This document shows, one piece after another, positions 23,077 to 45,564 of a stretch of DNA of 64,000 nucleotides. The notes beneath the pieces were generated by a model that saw nothing but the letters and a program-made list of their open reading frames with translations, ran no database searches and had not been told where the DNA came from. Position 1 is the stretch's first letter. Each line of letters begins with the position of its first letter. This DNA is from Armillaria gallica. Its lineage: Eukaryota > Basidiomycota > Agaricomycetes > Agaricales > Physalacriaceae. Made by a program: the position numbers and the translations under genes. The stretch spans positions 1,116,001 through 1,180,000 of the forward strand of contig JBANDB010000008.1 of assembly GCA_037576215.1 (NCBI GenBank), in the 5' to 3' direction.

Positions 23077-24144
23077 TCAAGAAAACGCCAAACCAGTGAA
23101 TGTCGCAACGGCCCCGACAACTGCTGCTCCTGCTACTGCTTTCAAGCCGCTGCTTCGTCTGCTTTCAGTCCCTGATACAGCATTATCGGCCAGCAGCTTA
23201 GCCTGTCCTTCAATGGTCGCGTAAAACTTCTGCGTATCTGCTGGATCCTGTCCCACAACAAGGACCTGCTCTTCATTCTCCGACTCTACAGAAGTGACTC
23301 TCCGCGTGTGTAAACCGTGTTTCAACGCGGCAGCTTCAATTTCGGTGATGTCAGATTTTGGAAGGAGGTATGCGGTGGTTTGTTTGTAGCGGCTGTTGAG
23401 GCTGTCGATGAAAGTGCTGCGTTGGAGGGAAGACATGCTACGGGTGAGAGGTTTTGGGGAAGGAGTGGGGGAAGGCGGAACGTCGACGGCAGGTGAATCG
23501 GTTACAGGCTCTTCGTTCTTCGCCGGCTTTGGGGTGGCTGGTGGCTCCGGAACGGTTGGATGAGGGGCGGCGCTTGCAACCGACGGAGCTGTCCCCGGAA
23601 AGGTGCATGGCATGGTCCTCTCTTTGGCTCTACTCTTCCGCGGTTTAGCTTTCGGCGTACTGAGCGCGTCCTGCCACCTGACAACCGTCTTCCTGAACCT
23701 ATCATCTTCATCTTCGATGTCCATGTCGTGCAACAGCATATTGAGAATCTCGCTCGAAGACGTGGATATGGAGGCGATACTTTCGGAGGGGACGATGGTT
23801 GCTTGTTGAGCAGATTCGCGCCGGCGCCTCTGGCGAACCGCAGCTTTGAAGTCTTCCAGCTCCCAAGGACCTGCGGTGTCTGGATCATCGTGGTGCGGGG
23901 GAGACGTCTGGATTTTCATGGTACCTAGGGCATCGGTGATATTGGTCTCTTCGGGAGGGCCGTCGTCCTTTGTCGCTGCTGCTGCGTATGGACAACCTTG
24001 GCGAGGGTGGCCCGCTCTGGGACGCCCACATTGGGCGCATTGTGGGGTTTTACGCGGCGTAGAGGTAGGCGTGGTGGCAGGACTGTTCCCGCCAGAGGAT
24101 GTCGATTTAGTAGGTGTTTTAGTGGATCGTAAGACTGGAGCCAT
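23077..24144 (-). CDS. Hypothetical 355-residue protein with Cys cluster and C-terminal hydrophobic segment
   Basis: One uninterrupted exon from the ATG at 24144 to the TGA at 23077. The N-terminus is Thr/Ser/Pro-rich, then CAQCGRPRAGHPRQGCPYA at about residues 36-54 gives a possible small zinc knuckle (C-x2-C-x6-H-x4-C). The middle is low complexity with a conserved-looking block RFRKTVVRWQDALS. The C-terminal third (STFIDSLNSRYKQTTAYLLP, AAALKHGLHTRRVTSVE, DTQKFYATIEGQAKLLADNA) seems folded and ends in a hydrophobic stretch AVAGAAVVGAVATFTGLAFS that could anchor it in a membrane. I do not recognise the family. Lack of introns is unusual for this window. Confidence 0.7.
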   Translation of the reverse strand: MAPVLRSTKTPTKSTSSGGNSPATTPTSTPRKTPQCAQCGRPRAGHPRQGCPYAAAATKDDGPPEETNITDALGTMKIQTSPPHHDDPDTAGPWELEDFKAAVRQRRRRESAQQATIVPSESIASISTSSSEILNMLLHDMDIEDEDDRFRKTVVRWQDALSTPKAKPRKSRAKERTMPCTFPGTAPSVASAAPHPTVPEPPATPKPAKNEEPVTDSPAVDVPPSPTPSPKPLTRSMSSLQRSTFIDSLNSRYKQTTAYLLPKSDITEIEAAALKHGLHTRRVTSVESENEEQVLVVGQDPADTQKFYATIEGQAKLLADNAVSGTESRRSSGLKAVAGAAVVGAVATFTGLAFS

Positions 24145-24653
24145 GGTAGTATCGAGAATCGAATTGCGGTGGTGGTCGAGAGTAAATATTCGTCAAGACG
24201 TGTCAGTTGCCAAGCTGGGTGAACAATAGATTGCCTTATTGTTTGTCGCCTTTGTCGCGGACTACTACTGGCCGAAAAGAAAAGGAAAAGGGACAAGACG
24301 GCAGGCAGAAAGAGACGTGTCCTCACAGAAGTAGTCAGCCGTGGTGGTGGTCAAAAGCTATGTTCTTATTTCCTATTGGAGTGATGAGTGATGACGTATA
24401 GACGAAGTTCAGAAATAGTGAACCTTGTGTAAAAACCTAGTAATATGCCATTCTTGTTCCTGACGTCGTGCACACCTACTTGGGAGGACAGTCTCCGCGG
24501 AGGAGAAAGGAGAAAGGATGTTGATTGAACAAAGCAAGTCGAATTAGATGCTACATACAGGAGTCGAAGCAGTATATCGTTGTAAAATACAGTAGGTGTC
24601 TGTTATAGATACAGTTTATCGTGTAATATATCATCATGCTTGAGCTTGAATCT
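24145..24653. other. Gap between the ATR-like gene stop and the 355-residue gene start
   Basis: Promoter region of the 23-24 kb gene and 3' region of the kinase gene. An AT-rich stretch (about 24530-24650) is consistent with polyadenylation signals. No other feature seen. Confidence 0.4.
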
Positions 24654-33028
<8,375 letters not shown>

Positions 33029-34302
33029 GACAGTCGGCTCCAGTGCATTCGTAGGTCTTAGTAGTGGATACAGGCGTGGCGGCTGGCAGTACGTGAATGA
33101 GGCAACTGGAGACGCGTTATTTGTCCTTGTTATTGCTCCTTTACCCATTGTGGTCATTTTGAGGCAGGGTTCTCGTTGCTCATCGCGGCCTTTGCGAATA
33201 ATTATACATGTACACACGGACTCGACAGGTTGGTATATACGGCGTGCTCGAATAGTTTTCGTTCCCAGCGTCATCTCCCACGCCCCTTCAGCGTGCAGCC
33301 TGAATACGACCCCGTGATTCGCGCGTTGTAAAGCACCGATTCCACCGAATGACTCGATCTCTATCGCCGTCAGCACCCTTCTTCGCGAATGGGGACTGTG
33401 GCATCGGTACGTCTGCCCTTCCGAATCCTTGTGAACGGCCAATGTTGACGGCAGTGGTCTCGTCGAATACCAAATGCCTCCAACTCAGACTCTTCGCTTC
33501 GGTACCCCACCCTCGGCGCCAATCTCAAACCTTGCTCCATCCATTACTCTGGGTCAACGCCCATAGAGCGTGGAGTTGTAGCCCCAAAACCGGTGTCCTA
33601 ATATATGGGCGATTCGATTAGAGTTCGTCACAATGAAAATGGAAGAACTCTGAACAGGTCCAGCGTAGACCCCAGCGCTCAGCGCTGATGCCATTGGATC
33701 CCCCCGATGATCATCAACCAGCGTCAGAAAAATTTAGTTCCTTCCATACAACTGTATACCTTTCCTTTTTGAAACAAAAACCTTGTCTAGGCCAACGGGC
33801 GCTAGACCCCTGGACATCTAGACAGCCGTAAAGACAAGGATGCATCACTGGCATATGGTATGGAGATTTGACACTCCTTATCTTCTTCTAAAGAACAGTG
33901 AGGACTGTTTTTATGACATACATTAAAGCCTGGCCTATCACGAGTCCAAGCTAGCTGCCTGCACGCCGTCAGCTTCATGTGACGGCACTGCATAGATCGA
34001 AGCCAGGATGTGCTGTGACTCTGGTTGACTGGGCCTCATCTCGCCTTACAATATAGAACCCTCCACTTCGGAGGATGCACCCCGGCAAGGAAGAACCCGC
34101 ATCATTGGCAAGACATGCCCAAGGCCGGCCTCCTCCGCGGTATTGGTTCCAAGGCCAGACCTCAGTCACCTCGAATATAGTTCGAGTTCTCAGAAGTTGA
34201 AGAAGAAAGTGAATGGACATTTAGGAGAGAGCATCCATTACATTGAACGCTTAAGTTTGATTTGTATTGGAAGGTAGCTTTATGGGACACCAGGACGTGC
34301 AT
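33029..34302. other. Intergenic, upstream of the ATR-like gene
   Basis: The minus-strand frame of the first ATR-like exon stays open to 33442, so the 5' end of that gene could be longer than annotated. I do not recognise the extra sequence. The remainder (33450-34302) holds nothing I can support. Confidence 0.35.
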
Positions 34303-34720
34303 TTACTTCTTGCCCTAAATAGGTGTCAGTTCATCCACGAATTAACGACAAGACATGGAACGTACAAGAATCAAGGAAGCTACACCATAAACAGTGTACG
34401 CAGCGGTGAAGGCGAAGGTTCCGTAGAACAGACCTATATAGGGTAATCGTCATCTTTGAGTCCTCCGAGCGTATATCCACAAACGACTAACGGAGTTTGA
34501 CTGCCCTGCCGGGAGCACGGAAGTGCACAGCTCTCGTATCAGCCTATCAGAAAAACATGAGCTTGCAGGAACAGCCACTATGAAACGACACCGCACCTGC
34601 CAGAACTTCTGCTTGTCAATGATATCGTATTTGCCTAAAAGTCCAAATAAATCGATATGTTTCCCGCAGAGAAGCAAACAGTGAGGTCTTACGGTATACA
34701 AGTCCGTCAATGATACCCAT
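34303..34720 (-). CDS. Cytochrome c oxidase subunit 7-like protein
   Basis: Five small exons splice to about 65 residues: MGIIDGLVYR (34720-34693), KYDIIDKQKFWQ (34634-34597), ADTRAVHFRAPGRAVKL, RLFYGTFAFTAAYTVYGVASLIL and GKK with stop TAA at 34305-34303. All four introns have GT and AG ends, are about 55-65 bases, and the phases match. The order (KQKxxQ, then V-H-x-R-x-P, then one membrane helix and a basic end) fits the fungal COX7/COX7a family, a nuclear-encoded accessory subunit of complex IV in the inner mitochondrial membrane. The family assignment comes from remembered motifs. The gene is too split to show as one open frame. It is divergent from the Yaf9 gene. Confidence 0.65.
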
Positions 34721-34823
34721 GGTGGTGGTTGATGGTGAGAAGGTAGGTAGCGGGCAATGTCGGAGTTTGTTTTGCGGTCGACCGAAAGGGAAAGAGCCGA
34801 GGCCTGACTTGCACCTTTTCGCC
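34721..34823. promoter_or_regulatory. Shared divergent promoter (COX7-like / Yaf9)
   Basis: The start codons are 103 bases apart on opposite strands, so one short region must drive both genes. A GGTGGTGGTT stretch lies beside the COX7-like start; no TATA box is evident. Confidence 0.5.
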
Positions 34824-35759
34824 ATGGCCGACCGCGTTCGCGTTAGAGTGTGTTTTCTTCGTTTCTTCTCTCTTTCACTTTGCTCACAGAATCATTGTTA
34901 GGGTCTCAGCATCTTCAGGCCAATAATATACGGAAACACCGCGACGCTTTTGACCCCAGAGGAACGAGCAGCGTTGGACCCTAGCCGCCATGAACACACT
35001 CATCGCTGGACAGTCGCCGTCCGTAGCGCTGCATCTGCTACGGATTCAGATACCGTGGGTGGTGCCGACGATCTTAGCTACTTCATAAAACGCGTCAACT
35101 TCAAGTTGCACGATACATATAATAATCCAAGCAGAGGTACGTCTCGCATCTATGTTTTGATTTCCTTTTCTAACGTAAAAATGCAAACAGTCGTTGACAA
35201 GCCTCCATTTGAAGTCACAGAGACAGGGTGCGTTTAAATTTCTATATCTCATTTCCATCCATTTCTCAACTAACGAAATCCCAGATGGGGTGAATTCGAC
35301 ATTCTCATTCGTATAACCTACATCGCCGACTCGGGTGAAAAAGCCGCCTCCGTTTACCACCACCTCAAACTCCACCCATGGGCTGGTCCAGGGGAACCAG
35401 AAATTCCTTCTATGGACGTCGCCATCAAAGCCGGTCCAGTGCACTCCTGGCAGTACGACGAAATCGTCTTCAACGAACCTTTCAACAGCTTCTTAAACAC
35501 CCTCACCGCCCATCCCCCGACGCCCCTCCAAAAGACCAAGAGGAAACCAGTTCCCTTCCATATCGCATACCCTCAGTCGCTGGAAGATACCAAACTGACG
35601 GAGACGCCCGAATTCAGCCAGGAGATGGAGAAGGAAGAGGCGGACCGACTCGAACAGGCGAAAAAGAAGATTGTAGAAGAGCAGGAGCGGCTGAGAAACA
35701 TTCTGATTGAGAAAGAGAAAGAGCTGCAGGAGTTGCAGAAGCTGGTGGGTGACCCGTAG
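34824..35759 (+). CDS. YAF9: YEATS-domain protein Yaf9
   Basis: Exon 1 is short (ATG at 34824, MADRVRVR). Exon 2 gives FRPIIYGNTATLLTPEER, HTHRWTVAVRSAAS, GGADDLSYFIKRVNFKLHDTY; exon 3 gives VDKPPFEVTETG (35191-35229); exon 4 gives WGEFDILIRITYIADSGEK, YHHLKLHPW and a C-terminal helix rich in Glu/Lys that should form a coiled coil (about residues 195-245), ending GDP at 35759. The YEATS fold binds acylated lysines on histone H3; Yaf9 is a shared subunit of the NuA4 acetyltransferase and SWR1 remodelling complexes in the nucleus. Motifs such as HTHRWTVAVRS, LSYFIKRV and FEVTETGWGEF are close to identical with the family. The frame is intact and the three introns are canonical. About 245 residues, near the usual length. 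Confidence 0.95.
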
Positions 35760-36845
35760 CGGTACATATACCATACAATGTGTAGCAAATAGTCTTGTAA
35801 AATATGACATGTATAGCATCACCGACAGCCTCCTGTCCTTACTTCTCTGTCCAGCACGTCTAACCTTCGGAGGAATAATCGCTTCCAACATACAAACTTC
35901 TGTCGTTGCATAGACCTCACCGACGTTGATGATCATCCATTCCGTTACGACACATTGTTATCCAACGTTCCGCGGAACAGGAAAGGCTCTCAGAAGGGAA
36001 GCCCAAATGCCGAGTATGTATTCAATTGAACAGTACCGATTGCACCGGTATAGCATCGAGTTTGATCCTCGCTCCACCACAGTTACAAGAATACTGGATC
36101 ACCAGAGACAACGACGGCACGTCCGCCGCAAGTCAAACGGGAGCGTATCACTATCAATGTCAAGAATAGCGTCAGAATGAAACTTGGATGTCTGCCGAGA
36201 GCAACTACTCAAAAATGACGTAGAACATGACGACCTCAAAAGTCAACCAACAAGCTCAAAAACTTCGTGGCGTTTTACGTGCACCCGAACCGCAAATGCC
36301 AGAAATGGGACACTGGGGCGTGGATTCTTGAATGCGATTTCAAAGGACAATACGTGTAAACGTCGTGCAGTATTTCCATGAAAACGTCAGAGCAACCCAA
36401 ATACCGCGAGGTGCCGTACAGTTGTTCCATTGCTGACTGTCGCCGGTTTATTTTACTGACGTGACGAAGCCAAGCAAAAAGAAAACGGAGAAGAAACACA
36501 AGCAGAGTCTTGGAGAGGCAAGTTCGATATCCGGACCGTCGTGGTGGTAAGTCAAAGGCCGTTCTTGGTATTCGCCCATGTGGATATTGGCAGGGTCGCA
36601 GATCCCATTCTTCCTCTCAGTGTCTACTATCCAGTCATAAGGCTCTGGCGCCATGCCCTGTCCCAAAGTCATTATTCTTTGTTCTGATGGTTGGCACCGG
36701 TCCACATGCACAGGTGGCCATGGGAGACTGCCTTCCATCAGTAAGCCAGGTGGCAATAAATTTGAACCTCATATATTGCTGTAGCGTATCATGATGGAAC
36801 GCTTCTTTGAGTCGTGTGCTGTTCTCCCTTTCGCCAACGTTATCG
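35760..36845. other. Intergenic, 1.1 kb
   Basis: 3' region of the Yaf9 gene and promoter of the beta-glucosidase gene. Short frames on both strands have no motif. No carbon-repressor site was identified with confidence. Confidence 0.4.
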
Positions 36846-39800
36846 ATGGTGTGGCCACGTTCATCGTCAGCCCTGCGCGTGTTGTGCCTACTCTGCTGGC
36901 TAATCGTTCGTGGCGTCCAGGCATTCACCCAACGTACTTATCGCATCCTCATCTCCGTGTTCTATTCTATTTTTTTGTCTCATAACCGAACGTCCAGGCT
37001 CTTGGGCAGAAGCCTATTCTCTCGCGAATGAAACCGTCCAACAGTTGACACTGGACGAAAAGCTAGGGTTGGTGATTGGCGTAGGGCAATTCGGCAGTAC
37101 GTTTTAATTCAGCTTTCGTCACTCTTTGGAGGTTCCCCTTTTGACTTTGAATTTGTATTATAGGTCGGTGTGTTGGAAACATTACACCCCCCAGTCGTTC
37201 CATAACGCTATCATCGACGACCCTTACTATCCCGCCTATATGTTTTAACGACGGTCCCGCTGGCCTACGGCTTGTCAAGGAGGTAACTGGATTCCCAACG
37301 GGTATTAATGCCGCAAGCACGTTTAGCCGTCGTCTGATGCGAGCAAGAGGTGTGGCACTCGCCGAAGAATTCAGAGCCAAGGGCGTTCAGTAAGAATAAG
37401 CTTTCCCACATTTTCGCCGACCCTTATTAACGCACCGCAGCGTCTTTCTCGGTCCGGCTATGGATATTGTGAGAGCAAACATCTTGCCGCCGTATTATCC
37501 CAAGTATGACTTACGACATTCAGATGAGAAATCCCAAAGCTGGGCGGGGATGGGAGAGGTGATATCCTCTGCTCTTGTATTATTAGTGCTGCGCGTCCTG
37601 AAGAATGCCGTCCTGGTTTCTAGCGCCGGCCCTGACCCTTACCTGAGCGGTGAATTTGCATATGAAACGATAGTCGGCGTCCAGAGCGTGGGTGTTCAGG
37701 CCTGCGCGAAGCATTTCATAGCCAATAATCAAGAGCATTGGAGGTATGGGTAATATAATTTCGCGTTCCGTCCTGCTTCTCATGACATTTTTTTCTCAGG
37801 CATGTCCTTCCTTTTTCTGCCACGACTTCCTATGAACGCGAATATCTAGGTACGGTCTGAGCGCGGATGTGGACGACAGGACGCTCCATGAAATATACTG
37901 GTGGCCTTTTATGCGGAGCATCGATGTATGTGCCTCAGTCCACTACCTCCATATGCTTGTGAACAGGGAACATTTTCCAGGCTGATGTTGCTTCAGTCAT
38001 GTGTGCGTATAATCGGTTCAACCAAACATCGTCTTGTCACAATGAGGCGCTTATCGGCTCAAACGGGTTGTTAAGACAGGGTGGATTCCAAGGTAGGTGC
38101 CCCGAACCATCCGGGGCGTTTACTGTGGCCTCAGGCGTAGCATCACAGGTTACGTTGTATCGGATTGGGGGGCCACGCATGACTCCGCCAGTGATAATGC
38201 GAACGCCGGACTAGACATGGAACAACCAGGAGACTACATCGTGATAGGTAATTATTAATATGCTTGTACCGTTAACCGGGGATACCTTCTTAACTTATAG
38301 TTTACTTGCACATTAGGTGGCGGCGTGTACGGCAATGGAGGCCTGAAGAGCGCAGTGAACAGCGGGGATGTTTCCGTCACCGTGAAGCTTTTACCTCTCC
38401 AGTCTAATATGTCCGTATTAACTAAATTTTTCGCCGTCAGACACTCAATGAAATGGTTGTCCGAGTACTCGCTTCCTTCCTTCATCTCGGCCAAGACTCC
38501 GTGAGTTGGTCGAAGCCGCTTGTTCCTGCCGTAGACTCAAACCTCCTGAGTCCAGGACTACCCAGCCATCAATTTCAACGCTCAAGAGCCTGACGGGTCT
38601 GGGAACTTGAACCTGGGCATCTCAGTTCGGTCAGAAGCTCATACTGCTTTGACAAGAGAAATTGGGGCCGCTTCTGCCGTCTTGCTTAAAAACAACCGAA
38701 CTACTACAACTGGTATGTTTAGGCTGTGCCGCGTGCTACCGTATGTTGATATGCTGATTGTGTGTCGAGGGTCTGTTTCGGGGGTGACCCTAAGAGGCCT
38801 TCCCGTGGCCCAAGAGAGGATCAAGACTATCGCTATAGTTGGCCAGGATGCTAAGATGCCAAACCTGAACTGTAATGCCCTAGGGGAGTGTAACGACGGG
38901 ACGATGAGTGTTGGGTATGTGCCTATACTTAGAAGGTTTTCTCACCTAAAACGCATTGAAAGCTGGGGCTCCGGTACTAACTCTTTGCAATACATCGTCC
39001 CGCCAATAGACGCTATTACCGGATTTGTTGGTAACTCGGCAACCATAACTTCGTCCTTGTCGAATGATTTATCCGCTGGTCCCGCAGCCGCGAGAGGCAA
39101 GGATCTGGCGATTGTATTTGTAAATGCGTTAGTTCCGTTTTCTCGTACTTATATAGGATTGTCGTTCATCTCGGGTTGACGTAGGATGAGTGGCGAACTC
39201 GGAGCTTATGACATTGTGGTGGGCAATATGGGCGATAGGAATGATTTGGACCTCTGGTACAAGGGTGGCAGTCTCGTAAGTCCAGAGGTAGCGATCTTAC
39301 TTGGGCTCGTTCTAATTGTGCTTTTTATCTTAAGGTTAAAGCTGTGGCAGCCGTCTGTAACAATACTGTTGTGGTTGTTCATTCCGTTGGACCGGTCTAT
39401 ATGGACTGGAGTACGCACGTAAATGTATCAGCAGTGATATATGCTGGTGCTCCCGGTGAACAGACCGGACCTAGTATCGTTGATATTATATGGGGAGAAG
39501 TTAACCCTAGTGGACGGCTTCCCTTCTCCATCGCATATGTGAGCTATGACAGACACTTCTTTTCCCAAGGCACTGATGTGTGTACTTGATAGGATGAAGA
39601 CGCGTATGGCACCGAAATTGTATACAACAGTCTGGGCTTTCCCACCGTATGTCCATGTCCCTTGTGCTTTTCATTTTTGCACAACTCATGACTGTCTTCT
39701 TTAGATCGCTTACGATGAGAAGCTGCTCCTCGATTATCGCTACATGAATAGACAAGGAATTACGCCTCAATTCGAATTTGGCTTTGGTTTGTCGTTTACA

Positions 39801-40182
39801 ACCTTCTCGTACTCTTCTCTTTCCATTACTTCCTCTGGAAGTTCCAAAGTGATATCATTCAATATTGCCAACACCGGGGCTTTTGACGGGACCGAGATCC
39901 CCCAGATGTACCTCGGTTTACCCGATAGTGCCGGCGAACCTCAGAAGGTGCTAAGGGGCTTCGATGAAGTCGTTTTGGCAGTAGGACAGACAAGTACCGT
40001 TAGCATGACCATCTCCCAGAAGGAAATGAGGTGAGGTGTCGTCATACCGAGATGTTTCATTGTTGACTGTATCATTCAGTATATGGGACGTTCCGAGTCA
40101 ATCATGGGTGAAACCCTCGGGCACTTTTACAGTGTACGTTGGAGCCTCCATCAAGGACATTCGTTTAACAGGGTCCTTTTGA
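36846..40182 (+). CDS. Secreted GH3 beta-glucosidase
   Basis: The ATG at 36846 opens a signal peptide ([18 protein letters not shown]). About 18 short introns split the rest, all with usable GT-AG ends. The GH3 catalytic barrel reads [89 protein letters not shown] and [13 protein letters not shown]. The nucleophile motif [11 protein letters not shown] (Asp of SDW) follows near 38160. The second sandwich domain ([52 protein letters not shown]) and a fibronectin III-like end ([25 protein letters not shown]) complete it, stop at 40180-40182. I estimate about 760 residues, normal for the family. It hydrolyses cello-oligosaccharides to glucose outside the cell. No frame break was found through the whole gene. 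Confidence 0.93.
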
Positions 40183-42389
40183 CATGGATGTTTCCGTGAT
40201 GTTGGAACTTGGATCTGGGATCTCTCTTCCGTATTCTATTCGCTCTAAACAGTGGAAGCCGCTTTATATTCTTGCTGAGAAAGGACATTTGTATAGCTGT
40301 CATTTTTTTTCATACCGTGTATTACCTCCGGTGACAATGAGAAGATTTTAGGCTATTATACCTGCCCACAATTTATCTGACCCCACCTCCATCCTTGCAT
40401 TGACGAGTGGGTCGTTTTAATTCTGCTACCCTTCACGACATGGTTTGAAATTGTGCACGAGTTTATCTACTGAGAATGATCTTCATGCTTCTTCTTTGGC
40501 AGCTGCAATCGGTAGCAGTTAGTCCGCGGATGTAAATTGTGCAATCTTGTTTCATTAATGTATTGGCTCGCAACTCGTATCTAGTTGCTCTCGGACCCTC
40601 AGGCCTCAGGATGGCATACATAGCCAGCATCAGTTGTGTAGGATCATCAGGGACGGACCCGTTTCTTACAGTAGCATGCGAACCGTTCGTCGGCGCCACT
40701 TCTGACGTCGGAACTTTTAATCTTCTTTTTACCCGTGAAGGACGGTATAACTTCAGGGCAGGGACCACGGAGTGCCTTATCATCTTCTTTTTCAGGTAAG
40801 ACCTGCGCGTACTTAAAAGAGAAAGTGTGGACGATATGCCGGACACGATTGGCGCAGGCGTGGGCTCTCGATGAGGTATCTGGCGGGAGCTATGAATAGA
40901 TTGGTGCATACGCAGACTGGGCTCTTTGTGTAGATGCTTCCTGGGTGACTCGCACCGTACAGTGCCTCTTGAATTCCTTGCCACCGGAACCACGACTAGG
41001 ACTTGGGATAAATGGGTATGCTAACTAGTAGTAGCTAACCGGGAGCCGGCCTTTGACGTCTTCCCCCTCGATACCAAAATTGCCTGAGCGGGATACCGTG
41101 CTCAACTGAGGGCTACTAGCAGCTCCGTTTCACTTTTCTCCGTTTAAAACATACCCCAGTATGTTTCCCCGTCTGTATCTTGGCCGGTACTTGAATTAAA
41201 GTACAATACGTATTCACGCCAATTGCCAGCCTTGACCCTGCTCATTTTCAAGCGAAGGAAATCATTGAATATTGCTGTTGAACAATTGCAATTGGGCTGA
41301 ACCTAATAACGGAAGCCTCGATCGATCTCTGTTTCTTCCCGGTTTGCCCAAACAACAGGAACTCAAGTTTGAAGATCAAGACCCCTACTGCTTAGTCGAC
41401 GTGAGTTTATGGTTCTTCTCCTAGCGTTTATTGGCATAATGCTCGGTGTACGCTTTGACGTATTCGCCAATGTCACGGTGCTCCTTGGTGTTCCTGCCTG
41501 TGCTATATCGCTGCCGTAATGCCTGCTCGACTCACCTCACCAAGATAAGTAAGCATTGATTTTCACCATACGCGGCTTTCCTGACGCAAGGGTATCCGGG
41601 GGGAGTGGACGATTAAATTACCCACCAATTATAAACCTCCGGCTCTAGATCTCCTTCCCAATCCGGTTTCAACTTAATTGCTAGTACGGCTTTATGATAG
41701 TTCAGATCTACCAGCGACGCATCTATCGGTTTTCGTCTCACTGCTCAGCATGAAAAGTGAGCAGACGCCTAGCACTGCCATGGTGATGTTAATCTGTTAG
41801 GCATTTACCCAACTCCAATACTTCGTTTTTGGAGCTGCAGCTTACAACGTACCAAAAGGATGTCCGTTCCTAGCCCCCTTGAAACAAAGGAAGGAGAAGT
41901 TTTTACCTTCGGTCCGTACCGTACTGTGGCGACGACAAAAGACGGCGAAATACACGGCGACAAAGGAGCACACTTGAATATCCCAAAGACAAAGATAGAT
42001 ATGGTTGTCTTTCGTCCGGCAATGCATGCGCACAAGCATTTATAGAGATATTGATATAAAATACAAGTTATGTCTCGAAAAGTAACGAGGACGGAAGCCA
42101 TACAAATAACAGATACCAGAGATTCGATATAACGAGACTAGGACAGGTAGCAAGTTCTTGTGTGAAAGAAGCACTTATTTAAGAAAGGACAATATCGACA
42201 AACGCTCAAGGAGACCGTTACCGTGTGTACGCAGGGTCAGACAAGAGGGCGAACCAGGATCTACCGGCGGTGACGGCCCCTGTGAAAGAAATGTAGCACC
42301 GATGAATAAACCAAGCCGTCAAGGCGCGATAGATGGGTCTAAGTTGCCTGAGGACGACTTTTCTTGTCGGGGCTGTCTTGATTCAAGTG
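40183..42389. other. Intergenic, 2.2 kb, with one doubtful 176-codon frame
   Basis: 3' regions of the convergent beta-glucosidase and poly(A) polymerase genes. A minus-strand frame at 40993-40463 is open for 176 codons but is basic, lacks any motif, and overlaps an open plus-strand frame, so I do not call it. Nothing else is recognised. Confidence 0.4.
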
Positions 42390-45129
<2,740 letters not shown>

Positions 45130-45564
45130 CGACAGGTAGAAACTAAAGTCGGCCGAAAGAGATGGTCGTAGGAGAAAAAAGGAGAATAGATGTGGCGAGT
45201 GTTTGCCCTTGGAATTGTTCCAACGAGACAAACCGGACAATAGAGGACTGGGAAGGACTGGGATGACGGAGAGGTCACACGTGACTTCAATAATTGCCTC
45301 GGCAAGGGCCGAGGTTCAACTGCAGTTTCAACTTTTTGCCGATTGATCAACGCTTGCGTGGAAGATAATATTAATACTGTTACAGAATAAATAGTACTTT
45401 GACGGAATGTATGAAGCGATGGTTAAACAACAGGCTGCTCTATCTCGTGAGAATAAAATATAGACTGTATGTACCCAGCAATGTCCGATGAAATGATTGT
45501 AGATTGAATGATCAGTAAAATCGTGGTGGGTATGATCCATGTCCAGATGAAGATAGGATGAGTA

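Noticed and set aside
33160..33442. Open extension upstream of the ATR-like start
   Set aside because: In frame with exon 1 but without family resemblance; kept only as a possible longer 5' end.
40463..40993. 176-codon minus-strand open frame
   Set aside because: No motif, atypical basic composition, overlapped by an open plus-strand frame; likely a chance frame in an intergenic region.
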